Source: Sphagnum compactum
Lineage: Eukaryota; Bryophyta; Sphagnopsida; Sphagnales
Length of the DNA: 64,000 nt
Reading direction: 5' to 3'
Assembly: GCA_965153455.1 (NCBI GenBank)
Contig: OZ234497.1
Coordinates: forward strand, 18,035,872 to 18,099,871
The translations under genes and the position numbers were made by a program. The notes beneath the pieces are model-generated. The model had not been told where the DNA came from and did no database searches. It was given only the letters and a program-made list of their open reading frames with translations. Positions 1 through 12,199 of this stretch are shown piece after piece; position 1 is the stretch's first letter; each line of letters opens with the position of its first letter.

Positions 1-137
1 GTTGCAAAGCTTTGAAGACTATATTTGATTCTATCATATAAGGAGATCCTTGCAGCCCATGGCATGGAAAGCTTGCATGTCCAAAAGTTTGTGCAGCAAT
101 CAATGGGTGGTGTTGTTGTTGCACTCCAGGACTTCAT

Positions 138-143
138 TTTATT
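138..143 (-). terminator. Poly(A) signal AATAAA downstream of LOX
   Basis: The minus strand has AATAAA about 67 nt after the LOX stop codon (210-212), a normal position for a plant near-upstream polyadenylation element. Confidence 0.45.
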
Positions 144-209
144 CTACTGACAGGAGAAGGAGAAGAAGATGAAGGTGAAGAAGGTGATTCCAAAGCTTTC
201 GGGTTTTTC

Positions 210-3200
210 TTAGATAGAAACACTGTTGGGCACACCCCTGCCTGTTATGCCTTCGCCTGAACTGGGACGTAGGAGCTCGTAATCAAGCTTCACAGGACCA
301 GAACGGTTCTTGAGAGTTTTGTTGGCATTTCGTCCGTTTATGAGGCCATCGACTGCAGTGATGTTCATGGAGTATTTCGCGAAAGCTGCCAAGATCTGCA
401 ACCAAATGCATTCAATTGAACAAACGAGCAAACCACCCACCGCCCACCACCACAAGCAGCAGCAGTTAGAGAGAGCTTCACGACCAGCAGCGATGGCGCT
501 GGTGCAGCAGCTACTACATTGCTGCCCAAATTGCTTGTGCAGAGTTAGGTTTAGGGTTTAGGGTTTAGGGAGCTTCTTCTTACCTTGTGGTCATTTGTCC
601 AGTTTTGTACGTTACGTTGGCCAAGGTACTCTTCATCGGCGTCATGGGTGGACAAGATTTGGATTGTGGCCATGACCACCCTTACCTGTGTCTCGTTGGA
701 AACACTTTCCAAGTAATTCTTCACGGGATTAACTTCAAGGTCGTTCCACTCCGGAGTGTGTTCTTCCGGGATGAGTCGCCGCATGCATGTGGGATTGTTG
801 GGCATGAACCCTGAGTACTGGTATTGACCAAAATTCACTGCTGCGTGATGGCAAGACGCCACCCACGCAATGGTGACCAAGATCTGAACCAGGTCATGCT
901 TGGAATTGAGCACTGGCCATCCAGGTGCATCTTTCTTGTCCGCGTGTCCCACTGTGCGGACCTCTGTCCACCAGGTCTGAAGCTCAACATCGCCCCGAAC
1001 CTCGCGATCATCCGCGTACACTATGTCCACAAAGTCGGTGTACCAAGTCTCGATCGCTGCCCATAGATCAAGCCCATCTACTGCATATGGGTAATCTTCA
1101 AGCAGGAGCTGCAGTCCGTGCTTCGCACATGAATTTGGGATTGCCATTCCTCTGTGACCCAATAGAACCCGCAAACGACTTGCCTTTTCAGTACCCAAAA
1201 GTTCATTAGACCCAAAGTGTTAATATGTATAAAAGTAATTGTAATCGTTGCTTAATATTTCATATTTTAAAATGATAATTTAAATTGGCGGTGAAATTTT
1301 TGAATTCACTTGGCCCCCATTTCATTGTGAAGCCCTTCTTGAAGCTCGAGATCGTCATTAACACCAAAAAGTTTGGGTAGGTCATTGATCTGGACAAGAG
1401 TGTGAGGAGCATACATACAAATAGAGCTAGGTAGATAGATAGATATTTGTAGCACAAGTTTTGAATTAGAGAATTCTTCTTCAAGCTCGAGAATTCATCA
1501 AGCTCATAGCTGCTACACATGTATGGTCAATCCTGGCAAAAAGAACATTAAAGTGCGAGCTGCTATTGTTGGGCACCAACTAAGCAAGCTGTGCAGGAAT
1601 ACAAATAGTGTCAAACCTTTTGACGAGGTCTGCAGGCAAGCCTTGTTCATCAAACCTCCAGTCGAGCTTGTACATACGAGCACCCAATTCCAAACAATAT
1701 TTTCCGGGCGTGAAAGCAGATTCAATGATTCCATTTGCTTGGATAAGTGATTGTCGTGCAGCCGCATTAATGTCCATTGTCCACTTGAAATGTGGTGTGA
1801 GGATTAACTTGATGGGATGTAACGCACTTAGTTGCCTATTGGTGGCGATGACTATTGGCTCTATCGTTGCATGTGTCCTCGTACTGTAGCAACACAGTAC
1901 AACACATCATTCAAAAGAATAACAATAAAATAAAATAAAAAGCACTCGAAACAACATCATCAGAAACAAACAAGTATTCATGTATTTAGTTAGTTTTGAA
2001 CTTTGAAAAGAAAAGTCTAGAATTAACAATTGATCTTTTGAAAGTTGAAAATTTGAAGAGAAACAACTTTGATTTGGGGACTAACAAATGATGGAACAAT
2101 ACATATTAATAATGTTTTGTTTCACTATAGGATCCAACAAATAAATAGTAACAATGTTTTGTGTCAAATTCAATAAAAAACTTGATACTATTCATAAAAT
2201 TACAAAAACTTCTAAATTAATAGTTTAATTCAGCATTTGTAGATTGCAAGGAAAGAGGAAAAGAGAGTGCATGTGTGAGCGAGAAAACAAATTGTATGAT
2301 GTTGTGTGGAAATCAGTTGTGGGTGAGTAGGATTCGGAGAGCTAGACTTCTTCTTACTAGTGGTTGACGACTTGGTGAAAAGCAGAGTCATTGGCCCTGA
2401 CATGAGTTTTGGCGAGCTCCCAAGCGCAACTTTTGGCGATGCGGCCGTCTGGTGGTAAGAAGATACGGCTATTTTTGGGTTCGCCTGAAGCTGGAGGTGG
2501 TAGAGTTAACTCAATGGCAAGGACTTGCAAGGTTCCATCACTGGTCAAGAACATGAGAGTCCGGGAAGCATAGAATGCTCGACCCGCCTCCGCATTGATT
2601 TTGTTGATATACGTTATGTAGGTGTCATGGTAGTCCACCACAAACAACTTGTTCCGTTTCAAAGCCTGACGCCAAAAAAAAAAAACAGACACAAAAAATT
2701 TTGATTATGAAAACTTTCAAAAGGGGCTTTGATCCGTCGCTTTTGGTCCACTTTTATATGCTTTTTACCCATTTCCAAGTGACGAAGGAGAAGACGTTCA
2801 AAAGTAAAATCTTTGTCTCTCTCCACACTAGTCAAAGATCATGCAATACATACAAAGTACAGAAGTCATGAAATGACCTATTTGCAATAGAAGAACAAGA
2901 AGAAAAACGAAGTTCAACAACATTCACTAAAGTTGGAGCTCCATCAGATTTTGTCTCTTCTTCTTGTGTACCTTGTCGACATCCCAACCCTCTGGTAGTT
3001 GTCTGTCCACGTGCTCTCTAGTGATGGCTGAAACAGGATCACCATACTCAGATGGGTCCATCTGACTCTTCAGCGGAAACTCCTGCACAACAAAATTCTC
3101 AATTGCGTCAATTAGCTGAAGCTCCTGGAAAACCTACATCTTTCAAGACTTGAATATGATGGATCAAAACTAATCCGAGGAACGTCTGTAGCACTTAGGA

Positions 3201-5817
3201 CAAATTGTTGCAAGTTAGTATTATGAATGTTTTTAGAAGTTATAACTTGGTTGCTTTACAGTCTTAACATCTCAATTCTAGAGATCTGCTAAAGTTTGTG
3301 AGGAGTTTGATTGAGATTCTAGGAGGAATGAGTTCTCGATCCTAGAAACTCTTGGCGATCAGCAGATTACCGTGACTCGTTTGATGACCATGGGGTTGAG
3401 ACCTGCAATGAATTCTCGAGTAAACTCCTCGTCGGTTGACCATGCCTCCTTGTCAGCTGCATCATGAAGGAGCGAGCAAGCAAGCAAGCAAACAAACAAA
3501 CCTTGTCAAAGTCCAATGCAGAGTTATAGAACAACACCCAGCTGATGAGCACTGCATCAGCTCTCTCAGTAGTACAATTTCTTCTCCTCTAAGACTGTTT
3601 CTTTAGACTGTTGCTTCTCTTTTAGATCAACATCTCTGTTTCTAAGGAAGTTCATCTGATGCAGAGCAGCTCATGATCAGCAAAAAAAAACTTTTGTTCA
3701 AGCTGCTGATCAACTCTGGGATGCAGCAGCTGCACACATGAACCCGGAGATAATCATGTGCATTGGGTTTCTTTCCTTTCTTGGATTTGCAATGTCCTGG
3801 AGATAGATCTATGCAGTGGAGTTTTGTCCATGGATTAAACTAGTGTTCTTAGAGTAGAGAAGTCCTCCTGCAGGCAGCAGCAGTTGCAACAGTTGTTCAT
3901 GAGATCGGCTAGCTCTACTGCAGACCTGCAATGACGCGTGGCAAAGGATATATAAACGTGCTGGGGTCCTCTCCCGACGTGGCGAAGGAGTGGATGAACT
4001 CGAGAGGATGGCGAATGGGATTGGGATTGTTGGGTTGCAGGTTCTCCAGATGCTTGATCTCACCCTCGGGCGCGTACAGTTCGAAGATTTTTTCAAAACT
4101 GGGGAAGCTCCCGTCAGGCTCTGACGCGGCTGCCAGCGAGATCAGCGGCCTGACAGTCACATCTTGCACGATAGATCTGAATAGGCGCCTGACGTCATCG
4201 TCGGTAGTGTACTGCCCGAATGCCTCGTCTCGCGGAACGTAAGTCCGTCGAGGATTGAGGAGTGGAGGCGGGCTCTCGAAAGATGGATCTGCAACAAGAA
4301 GAAGCAAAGTTCAGACGAAGCAAAGCTCACAATCCGCGTGAAGACAATGCGTGCATGTGTGTAGAACCTGCAGCAGCAGCTGATCTTCTTGTTCTTCTTC
4401 TTCTTCTTCTCTCTCTCTCTCTCTCGATCAGACTAGCTTGAGCTTTTCTGCTTACCTGTCTTGGTGGGAGGTCGTCCAGTGCGGCATCTACGAGGGTAAG
4501 GAAACTCCTCGGATCCACCGAGAATTGGACGCTCGAAGGATAGGTCCCAGTCGGGATAGCCCAAGTCGTTGTACACGTCGTAGTCATAGATCCGGTCCTG
4601 CACCTTTCGCTCACCCTTTCCATCGCCGCGAAGGTTGTTGAGCTCTTCCGCTCGCAACGCGACTAAGCCTGCTGGAGTTTGCGACGGCAGATAAACCTTT
4701 TGAAGAAGAAAGCATAGAAGATCGATCATCACGACACAAAAAGAGATCTTCATCAGATTCTGCAGGATGCAGGTCAAGACTGATCGTGTATTCTGATAAA
4801 ACATTAGACTTGCTCAACACAGCTACTGGAGCTCCTACAGCTAGCTAACTTGCTTCTAGATTCCATCCTAGAGAGATAAGAACATGATTAAGCTGCTGTT
4901 CTCGATCGAGCTACAAGGATTGATGATATTGGCTTATGCAATGGCAGAGCTGCAGCTGCAGGTTCCTTGGAATTAGTTTCTGTGCACCTTATTGCTGAAG
5001 AAGATGCGACCGGGCTTGTGAGAGGTGTTGTACACCCAGGAGTTGCAAGGGAAGTGGATCACGGTCCTCCGGTCGGGAAGCGCAAGGGAGAAGGAGACCA
5101 CGAGGAACTCGAAGGTGTGGCGGTTGTGTACAATGATGGCACCCACAGTACCGAAGTTGCTGGGCACATGGAAGTTCATGCTGAAATCTATTTCTGTCAT
5201 GGCAGAGTCTGGCACTGCCGCCCAATTCACAACCTTCAATTCCGAGCTTCGCACACCTTCTCCTGTATCTGCAAGCACACAAAAAGATTTCCCAGGACGT
5301 CACTACTGCCTATTGTGCTCAAGATTTTTCGAAGATGATCGCGACCCAGCTCCGATTCTTCGGCAATTATCTAGATATTCCTAGCTCACCGATGCAGTGC
5401 AGGTTCAAAGAACTACTGTTCTTGCAGATCTCTTCATCCAGATCGCTAGATTACTCTCAGAAGTTTAGTTCATCATCATGCGTTTTTCGTGAGGAGTTGC
5501 AGCTTACCGGGATGAACAGAAGTGTTACTAACGAGCTGCAAACTGACTTTGCCACCCAAGATGTTATCCAAAGCGTTAGTTTCATCCCGACCCACGTCCG
5601 TCCGTTCGACCGACTGCAGCCTCTTAGGCAATTTCAGAATACCCCTCAGATTGATGGTACTGGAGACGATTGAATCTTCAGCCTCAGCTTTCGTAGTACT
5701 ACTATTGTCCGCTGCTTTGTGCGTGGGAAGAACCCCACTCACGAAACCCTCCACAGTGTGCTCCAGCCCCGCGAGCCATGCCTCCTCCTTACCGCTTTGC
5801 GCATTTGCGAATGCCAT
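210..5817 (-). CDS. LOX: Lipoxygenase (probable linoleate/linolenate 13S-lipoxygenase), 10 exons
   Basis: Non-heme iron dioxygenase that adds O2 to polyunsaturated C18 fatty acids, the entry step of oxylipin synthesis. Exons in transcript order: 5817-5508, 5268-4988, 4696-4456, 4288-3926, 3456-3371, 3082-2972, 2665-2358, 1883-1617, 1151-584, 395-210. They total 2721 nt, 906 codons plus stop, and every intron (167-474 nt) is GT-AG. A PLAT domain occupies roughly residues 60-195, followed by [13 protein letters not shown] and the lipoxygenase domain. Iron ligands are visible: H566 and H571 in HYTRTH (split by intron 7), H758 and N762 in [10 protein letters not shown], and the C-terminal isoleucine of GVPNSVSI. 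The motif IIESAF has Phe at the position that favours 13-specificity, and Ala before RQSL fits S-stereospecificity (family knowledge). The usual Trp after the first ligand His is Tyr here. The start ATG (5817-5815) is the first after an upstream in-frame TGA; no clear transit peptide was seen, so plastid or cytosol is open. Length is normal for plant LOX. Confidence 0.95.
545..570 (+). repeat. Telomere-like TTTAGGG array inside LOX intron 9
   Basis: Three tandem TTTAGGG-type units lie 14 nt inside the 5' end of the last LOX intron (396-583). On the gene's own strand they read CCCTAAA, the telobox sense. The array is too short to be a telomere end. Confidence 0.85.
4385..4425 (+). repeat. CTT/CT microsatellite in LOX intron 3
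   Basis: A (CTT)n run passes into (CT)n, giving a GA-rich tract on the transcribed strand near the 5' end of intron 3. It is an ordinary intronic microsatellite. Confidence 0.85.
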
Positions 5818-6388
5818 AATATTCTTCTTAATCCCAACAGCTAATTCTGGACCCACGACAAGCTCAAGTTTCCAATATCAGATCTAATTATTTTTTGCAG
5901 GATTTTTAAGCTCTAGCTAGCTAGCTTAACTCTACATATAAAAACCTCGAAAGCAGCAGCTGATCACACAATCTTCCACCACCAAAGAAGCTGACCACAC
6001 AATCTTCCACCACCAAATTTGAGACTGTATGATGAGTAGCAGCAGACCTACAAGTTCTAATACGAACAAGAGGTTGAGTTCTAATGACAATGCAGTGCTG
6101 CAATACAACTTAGATAATGAAGTAGCACTGTTGTGCACCAGCTGCAGCTTCTGATCTTCTGAGACTAAGTTTCCATTCAATAATATATTGAGCTCTACAG
6201 CAGCTAGCCTTTGCAGATCTGAGTTTCACCCTGATGGGTACTGCACTAGGATATTCTCAAAGACAGCAAGCAAACAAAGGTTCGTGTCTCAAACTGAAAC
6301 TTGGGCTACCTATGGCCCTGTTGCTTGTGGATATTGCACAAGATACAGGAATGTGCTCTGCTCATGAGATCCAAGAGTGGGTGGGGGC

Positions 6389-6402
6389 CATATATATATA
6401 GG
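6389..6402 (-). promoter_or_regulatory. Candidate TATA box of the LOX gene
   Basis: The minus strand reads CCCTATATATATATGG about 575 nt upstream of the LOX start codon. If used it implies a 5' leader of roughly 540 nt. A weaker alternative (TTTTATATGTAG, near 5934-5946) would give a leader of about 90 nt. The choice is inference; no transcript data are available. Confidence 0.4.
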
Positions 6403-8039
6403 GTGCTGGGATAAGACCATCCCCAACCTCCTTTTTTTTGAAAAAAATAAAATTGCGAAATAAACCCCAAAATTCAAAAATTAAGTGATTTTGGAGGTTT
6501 TCAATCGCCAGAATTGCAAAAAAAATAAATTAAAAAGTTGCCAGATTTCTATACTTGGTTTTCAGTGTGTAGCCAAAATGTAGAAGGAAAAATTAAAAGA
6601 TTTTTATTTCATGTTTGGTTTATTAGCCAGATTTGGCTAAATCTTCTCAAGGATGATTGCCAATTTTTTTACAGATTCCTATGGATGATAGCCACTTTGG
6701 CTACAAACAAAAACTCCTAAAGGAAAACACTGGATTGGAGTGTCACTCTGCCCACATGCGCTAATAATGGCTACATGCAATTTGGAACGTTTCTGTTGAG
6801 GGAGGTAGGTAGTAGCTACCTGCTGCTGTTGTAATCAGGAAGTACTTGGTATTGTTGCAGGGAGGGAGGTGCACAGGGACGTAGGCTATTTTGCACCCAA
6901 GTTTTGGCTCTTTTCTTTTCAACGAGAAGGTACTAGGAAAGCTGCGAAATGGATTTGGCTGCGTTCCAAACCTGCCTTCGATGATATACAGTTTTTAAAA
7001 TATTAGAATATTATTATTATTATTAATTTATTAACTGTTTATTTATTTATTTACAAATTTCTAAGAATTTTTAAAATGTAGATTAAGTGGCATTCATCCA
7101 TGTGAAGATGTAAAAAAAAAATGGGGATCATGCATATGAAGATGTTAGAAAATTGAATTCATCCCTAGGAAAATATTTAGCCAAATCTGGCTATAAGCCA
7201 GATATGTAGCACAATTCTTTAATCAATCTTCTATATTCTATGTTTTACACAAACACAATGAAGGCCAAATACAAAAATCTGGCGACTTTCACTATATTAT
7301 TTTCTCACTTCTGACCATTGAAACCCTCCAAAGTCGCGTCATTTTTCTTTTTTTTCCCCTTTTGGCAAGATTTTGCCATTGCAAAAGAGGCTGTGGACAA
7401 TCTTGTCTAAAAAGGAAATTTTTAATGTAAATTAAGTAGGGATCATCCATATGAAGCAGAGTTTTTTTATTAAAAAATACCAATTTTCTGACATGACGTT
7501 AGTTGCAAGCATCCTAAGATGGATCTGGCATTAACAAGTTACTGAACTTATTTCAACATACAAAAACTACTACTGAGCCAGAGATAGAGGGGATTTGTTG
7601 ACCAAGTTTTTTCAATTTGTTTTCTGGTGAGTTCTACCCCTTTTTTCCCCCTTACTTCTAGTCTTCTGGCAATTAAAACCCTACCAGATCACTTCATTTT
7701 CGAAATTTTTAAAAATTATTTGGACAAAAAGGGTGTCAACCCTGCTATTGTGCAGAGTTGTTCTTATCCTCTTCTAGATTGGATTCAGCAAGGTGCTACC
7801 GCTGTGAAGTTCCTCCTCAGTGCGAATGTGCGCACACCACATTTGATCTATGAAAGAAGAAGAGGTTACCAGTTACAACCAGCCTAGACTTATTAGCATA
7901 CTCCGAAAAAATCCAAGTCCATACAACAACACTGCATGGAACATGTATATTTCCGCAGGCTGGGGGGCTGAGATAATTATGTGGCAATATAGTGCTGTAG
8001 TTTTCATGTGGTCAAATGGCTAGACTATATTTTCACTAA
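6403..8039. other. AT-rich intergenic sequence upstream of LOX
   Basis: I see no supported gene here. The stretch contains one copy of the dispersed AGCCAAATTTGGCT family (about 6530-6660), a short related palindromic motif near 7177-7205, and low-complexity ATT tracts around 7010-7050. Confidence 0.6.
6530..6660. repeat. Dispersed MITE-like repeat, copy 1 (TAGCCA...TTTGGCTAAATC)
   Basis: It shares, in order, a GCCAGATTTCTA segment, GTAGCCAA..AT.TAGAA, a T-rich middle and AGCCAGATTTGGCTAAATCTTC with the copies near 15.9, 38.0 and 47.1 kb. The terminal motif is near-palindromic. No coding capacity. Confidence 0.55.
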
Positions 8040-8580
8040 TGCGAAAACTTTGTGTTCGCTTTCATGGAACATGTTCATGGAAAGTGATTTCTTTTCTTGA
8101 GAGAGAATGCCAAACAAAATGGGATGTATGTCTTGTTTGAATCTTAATCCAAAAATTTCACTAATGTTTGATTCAGTCGGTGTTATTGTGAAGTTTGAGT
8201 TCATGTTTTGGGAAACAAGTTCATGGGACAATTCTTTTTTTTTTGGGGAGGAAAAATACTGAAGCATGTGCCTAGTTTCATTTTGCCGAACACTTTGGGG
8301 ACCTTCATCAGGTGTTACTATGAAGTGCCAGTTCACTTTTTGGAAACTTAATAGAACATCTCCTAATTTCTTGAGGGAATACTATACAAAACAATGCAGT
8401 TTTCATCTGGTCCCATATTTTTGCAACATTCATCAGGTGGTATTGTGAACTCTGAATTGATTTTTTGGGAAGTTCATCCAAAATTTCCTTTCTGTTCTCT
8501 TGAAGAGAGTGAAGGACAAATGTATTTCTCATTTAGTCCCACATTTTCACCAATGTTATCAGGCATCTCAGTGGTCAAAT
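8040..8580. repeat. Degenerate tandem repeat, period about 128 bp, about four units
   Basis: The phrase TTCATCAGGTGTTACTATGA recurs in diverged form near 8172, 8302, 8430 and 8555. Each is followed by a run like TTTTTGGGAA..TTC and a TTTTCTTGAGAGA-like run. The units are too diverged for recent expansion. Open frames on both strands here are fortuitous. Confidence 0.6.
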
Positions 8581-8676
8581 TAAGCTGAAAAAAGTGTTAA
8601 ATTTGAGCTCAGAGACCCTGATTTCGTCTAAGCATGAGATATTTCTAGTATTTTAGAAATAATTTAAATAGATTTT

Positions 8677-8749
8677 GAGATTTTTACCATGGTACCAATG
8701 TGGCTGCTGATTCACCCAAGGCTACATTGGTACCATGGTAAAAATCCTC
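8677..8749. repeat. Near-perfect short hairpin, 27-28 bp arms
   Basis: The left arm (8677-8704), containing TTTTTACCATGGTACCAATG, is matched as reverse complement by the right arm (8721-8749) across a loop of about 16 nt. It could be a MITE remnant or a small-RNA-type foldback. Confidence 0.7.
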
Positions 8750-9544
8750 AATTTTTGTTTTTTTTTTCTTTTCAACATTGTAAATATCCCGCCTTTAGAC
8801 TAATCAAGATCTGTGAGTCTAAATTTGACATTTTATAGGTTAAATACAGCCACCAAGAGAGGCTTCTTTCACTCAAGATGGTGAAGGTGTGAGCGTAGGT
8901 GATGGAACTGCGAGTTTATTTTTGAAACTTTATGGAACATTTCTTATTTTAACTATCCATGGTCTGAACTTGCCGTCAACCGGGAATAGCTAGTATGCAA
9001 TGAGCTGCTTGTTAAAGAAGGGTATCACTTCTTTTCTCTTCTAGCACCCCAAAACTTTGGCCACTAGCCCAAGAAGTTGGAAAGTATTCTCAGAGGAAAA
9101 TGCCCAAGTCCAAATTTACATTTGTCTAGATATGCACATATACATATATACATATACATCAATAGACTACCATATACTAATAGATTCATACCAATAGCAA
9201 ATATCTTCTAGTGCATCTGGAGGACACCTTACCCAGTAGAATTTCTCCCTGGCAAAGGGCCGGGTGCTATGAAATTGAAATGTCTGCTCCAGTGGGCATT
9301 TCACTTTTGTCCTATGATACCTGGAAAATACGCGCTTGGTATCACAGTTTTTTTTTTTTGGTTTTAAATTGGCCAGTGCTTTATGTTGGGTAACACCCAA
9401 GGAGTGAGGTGTTCACAAAATAAGTTCCCCTTGTCTCAGAATTGGGCAGGCACTTATTTCAGGAACATGCTACTCCTCAGCTGATACCCTACACAAAAAT
9501 GCATTCATTGATATACATACCAGACTCATATCAAGCTTAACAAA

Positions 9545-9715
9545 ATGTTTAATACCCAATACTTGACTGATGTGCAAGTTTTATAGAGTATCAATTGCCA
9601 AGCACTTGGCTGATATGTGAGTTTTAACTAACTATCAATTACCAAGTACATGCCATATATGCAACTTTTTATATATTATAAATTACCAGGACCCAGCTGG
9701 TATGCTCCAACTTCA
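9545..9715. repeat. Degenerate tandem repeat, period about 45 bp
   Basis: Four diverged units each start AAT(A/T)(C/G/A)CCAA or similar, followed by an ACTTGGCTGATATG-like motif and GAGTTTTA. Old and non-coding. Confidence 0.5.
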
Positions 9716-9719
9716 ATAC

Positions 9720-11097
9720 CAGACCAATATTTGGTCTTATCCTTGTAATTGTCCTGCAAGCTCAAAGAACAATAATACAAAGAATGCTTCAATGAATTGG
9801 AAGGGCACTTACAACAAAAAAGAAAAAGAGACTCCTACATGAAAAAAAAGAGGGTATTTAAATGTAACTATTGTTTACACATAGTGTGTAATGCATCCTT
9901 CATGACAATACATCTGCACAAGCTGGGTTATTGATACAAACAAACTAAGCTACAATTTCTCAGTCTGTTATTTGTATGTATATTAAGGTTTCGTCTCATC
10001 AATTGTGAGACATATTCATCATGAAGAAGGTATATACTTCAGAGAGCCTTGGTTTACAAAGGTAAACATATCTATTTCATTCATTTTTAAAGTGAAAAAT
10101 ATGTGATGTTTATTGTAATTTGACAATAGAGTAACATTAGTTGTTACCAGTGTTGGGTGGGTATTTGATTTATTTAATAATTATTGATTCTGGGCATTTG
10201 AAAATTGGGATTCAAATAGTAGCTGCCAGTTCTGGGTTTTTGAAATATAAGTTTGTAAAAGAAGGTGAAGGTGCAAGCATAGGTGCTGGTTTGGAAGAGT
10301 GGCCTTACAAGACCCTGTTTGTCACAACTTTTGTTTGGTAACTGATAACCAACAGCAGTGCACTATCAAATGCAAACTAGTTATGACTCCATTGTTACAT
10401 GAACCCCAACTGAGTTGACATCAGGTTTCACCTTGGTGATCTAGCCCTAGTTTTTTGAAAGGCTAATCCAACTTTAGCCCTTAGAAAGGAAAAAAAAACA
10501 AAAAACCAAACAAGAGAACTTTTCATTGGCACCCTTTATGTTTACAATGTTGTGGTAGAAAATATGGCCTTGAATCTTGCAAGCTGGGCACACCCCCACA
10601 CATATGGGTGTGGAAGAGCAAGAGGGTCATTCACACATATGATATAGAAATATCTTTAAAAAGGCCCCGATCCCATGGCCTGGAGATGTCATATGACTTT
10701 GCATCACATAGACGGGACATTATACTCCCCATTGAACTTCAACACAAGATATTGAACTACATGTGTTGAACTTCAATGTCATGTGCAGACCCAACATGGT
10801 GCAAAAACAACCACTTACCAGTACACCACTTTTAAGCATATATTATACTAGTTTCTTTGTTTTTGTTTAACAAAAACCTCTGCCCACATTTTGACAACCT
10901 TAAGATAAAACCATGTGAGTGCCATGCAGGGATGTGCTATGACCATTGTGAAGTTTGATGGAAATGTTTAGCATCTTGTGTCACATAGTCCAAGGTTTTG
11001 AGAACTTCATCAACACCCTCAAACTACTTGACCCTTGGCCATGTGAATATTTTCATAACTGGTTATGAGAATATTCTATACCACAGGTAGTGGCCTG
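9720..11097. other. Intergenic, nothing recognised
   Basis: AT-rich sequence with no domain-bearing reading frame, no tRNA-like pattern and no clear terminal repeats. Confidence 0.5.
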
Positions 11098-11477
11098 TGG
11101 TAATGACTTTTGTGCTATTCCATATGTGGATGATGTTTACTTAGGTCAAACTCCAGTTAGGTTTTCTCTTTTTGCCATTACACCAGTGTTGTTCAATCAA
11201 TTGAAGACAAAGTGGGTTGCTATAAGTAGGTAGTAAATAAGCAACTGAGCTTGCCACCATGGTTAGCTAGGGAAGTAGCATCCAACAGAAAACTGTTTCA
11301 TGACCACTAACCATCCATCATTCATGGCCCAATGGTGGGTACTGGTTCACTCAACAACTAATTTCGTCTTCAATTAATTGAACAACACTGGTGTAATGGC
11401 AAAAAGAAAAAACCTAACTGGAGTTTGACCTAAGTAAACACCATCCACATATGGAATAGCAAAAAAAGTCATTACCT
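11098..11477. repeat. Long foldback: arms of about 110 bp around a 150-nt loop
   Basis: The left arm, 11098-11210 (CCATATGTGGAT, GGTCAAACTCCAGTTAGG), recurs as the reverse complement at 11363-11477 with only a handful of mismatches. The loop resembles sequence at about 13990-14125. This fits a non-autonomous foldback element. Transcribed, it would form a long double-stranded stem. Confidence 0.8.
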
Positions 11478-11771
11478 AAAAACAGCCATTACCTATATGT
11501 AAACTATCTACTTACTTTAGTACTCACCTATTTTCTTACCTATCTACCTATATAGAGGACTTAGTTATATAATTGGTTACCAAGGTGAAAGCTGAAACCT
11601 GATATTAGAGTTAGCTATAAACTCACCCTGTCTTCACACTGTCTTTGGGCCTCCTTTCACCCCTATCCCCTCTTTCAGTGATATCCGCAAAGAAGGAAAT
11701 TTTATTAAATCTCAATATGAAATACTGAGTTTCAGCATTTAATGCACAATGTTCCAGAGTAAAAATAGGTA

Positions 11772-11970
11772 GGAGCACTAAAAATATATGTGGCAGCAAT
11801 GGAGGTGCTCAGGAAAAAGGAAGAAACTCAGTTTACTACCAAAATTGACGGTTCTTTAGTTCTCCCCCCCCCCCCCCCCCTCTTTAATCTCACCCTGTGT
11901 ATGACCAAACTCAGGGTTCTGGTGCTGTGTTTTTATTACTTTACCCATAACTCTATTAACTCATTTGCAT
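11772..11970 (+). repeat. Diverged copy of the body sequence of the 33.5-37.5 kb foldback block
   Basis: GTAGGAG, GCAATGGAGGTGCTCAG, AAACTCAGTTTA, a C18 tract, then TTTAATCTCA..TATGACCAAACT occur in the same order as at 34525-34790 (plus) and 37365-37140 (minus). The C tract sits at 11864-11881. Confidence 0.65.
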
Positions 11971-12199
11971 TTCATCCACAACTGTGTCATACTGGGCATC
12001 CAATGCATGGTTTACTGGTAGGTGCTGGTTCACTCTGGCCATCACATGGAGCTTCTTTCATTCATATTGCATTGGTTTTATTCTTCTTTTAATGAACTTG
12101 CAGAGTATGAGTGTACTATACTTTGTGGAGCCCACTTGTCCTGCCAGCGTGTCCTGTGTAAGTAGCAGGGCATTACACCTTGTGAACCAAGGGTAGACT

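Noticed and set aside
545-570. True chromosome end
   Set aside because: Only three units, inside an intron with gene sequence on both sides.
551-1209. Plus-strand frames opposite LOX exon 9
   Set aside because: Shadow frames; the minus strand carries the lipoxygenase motifs.
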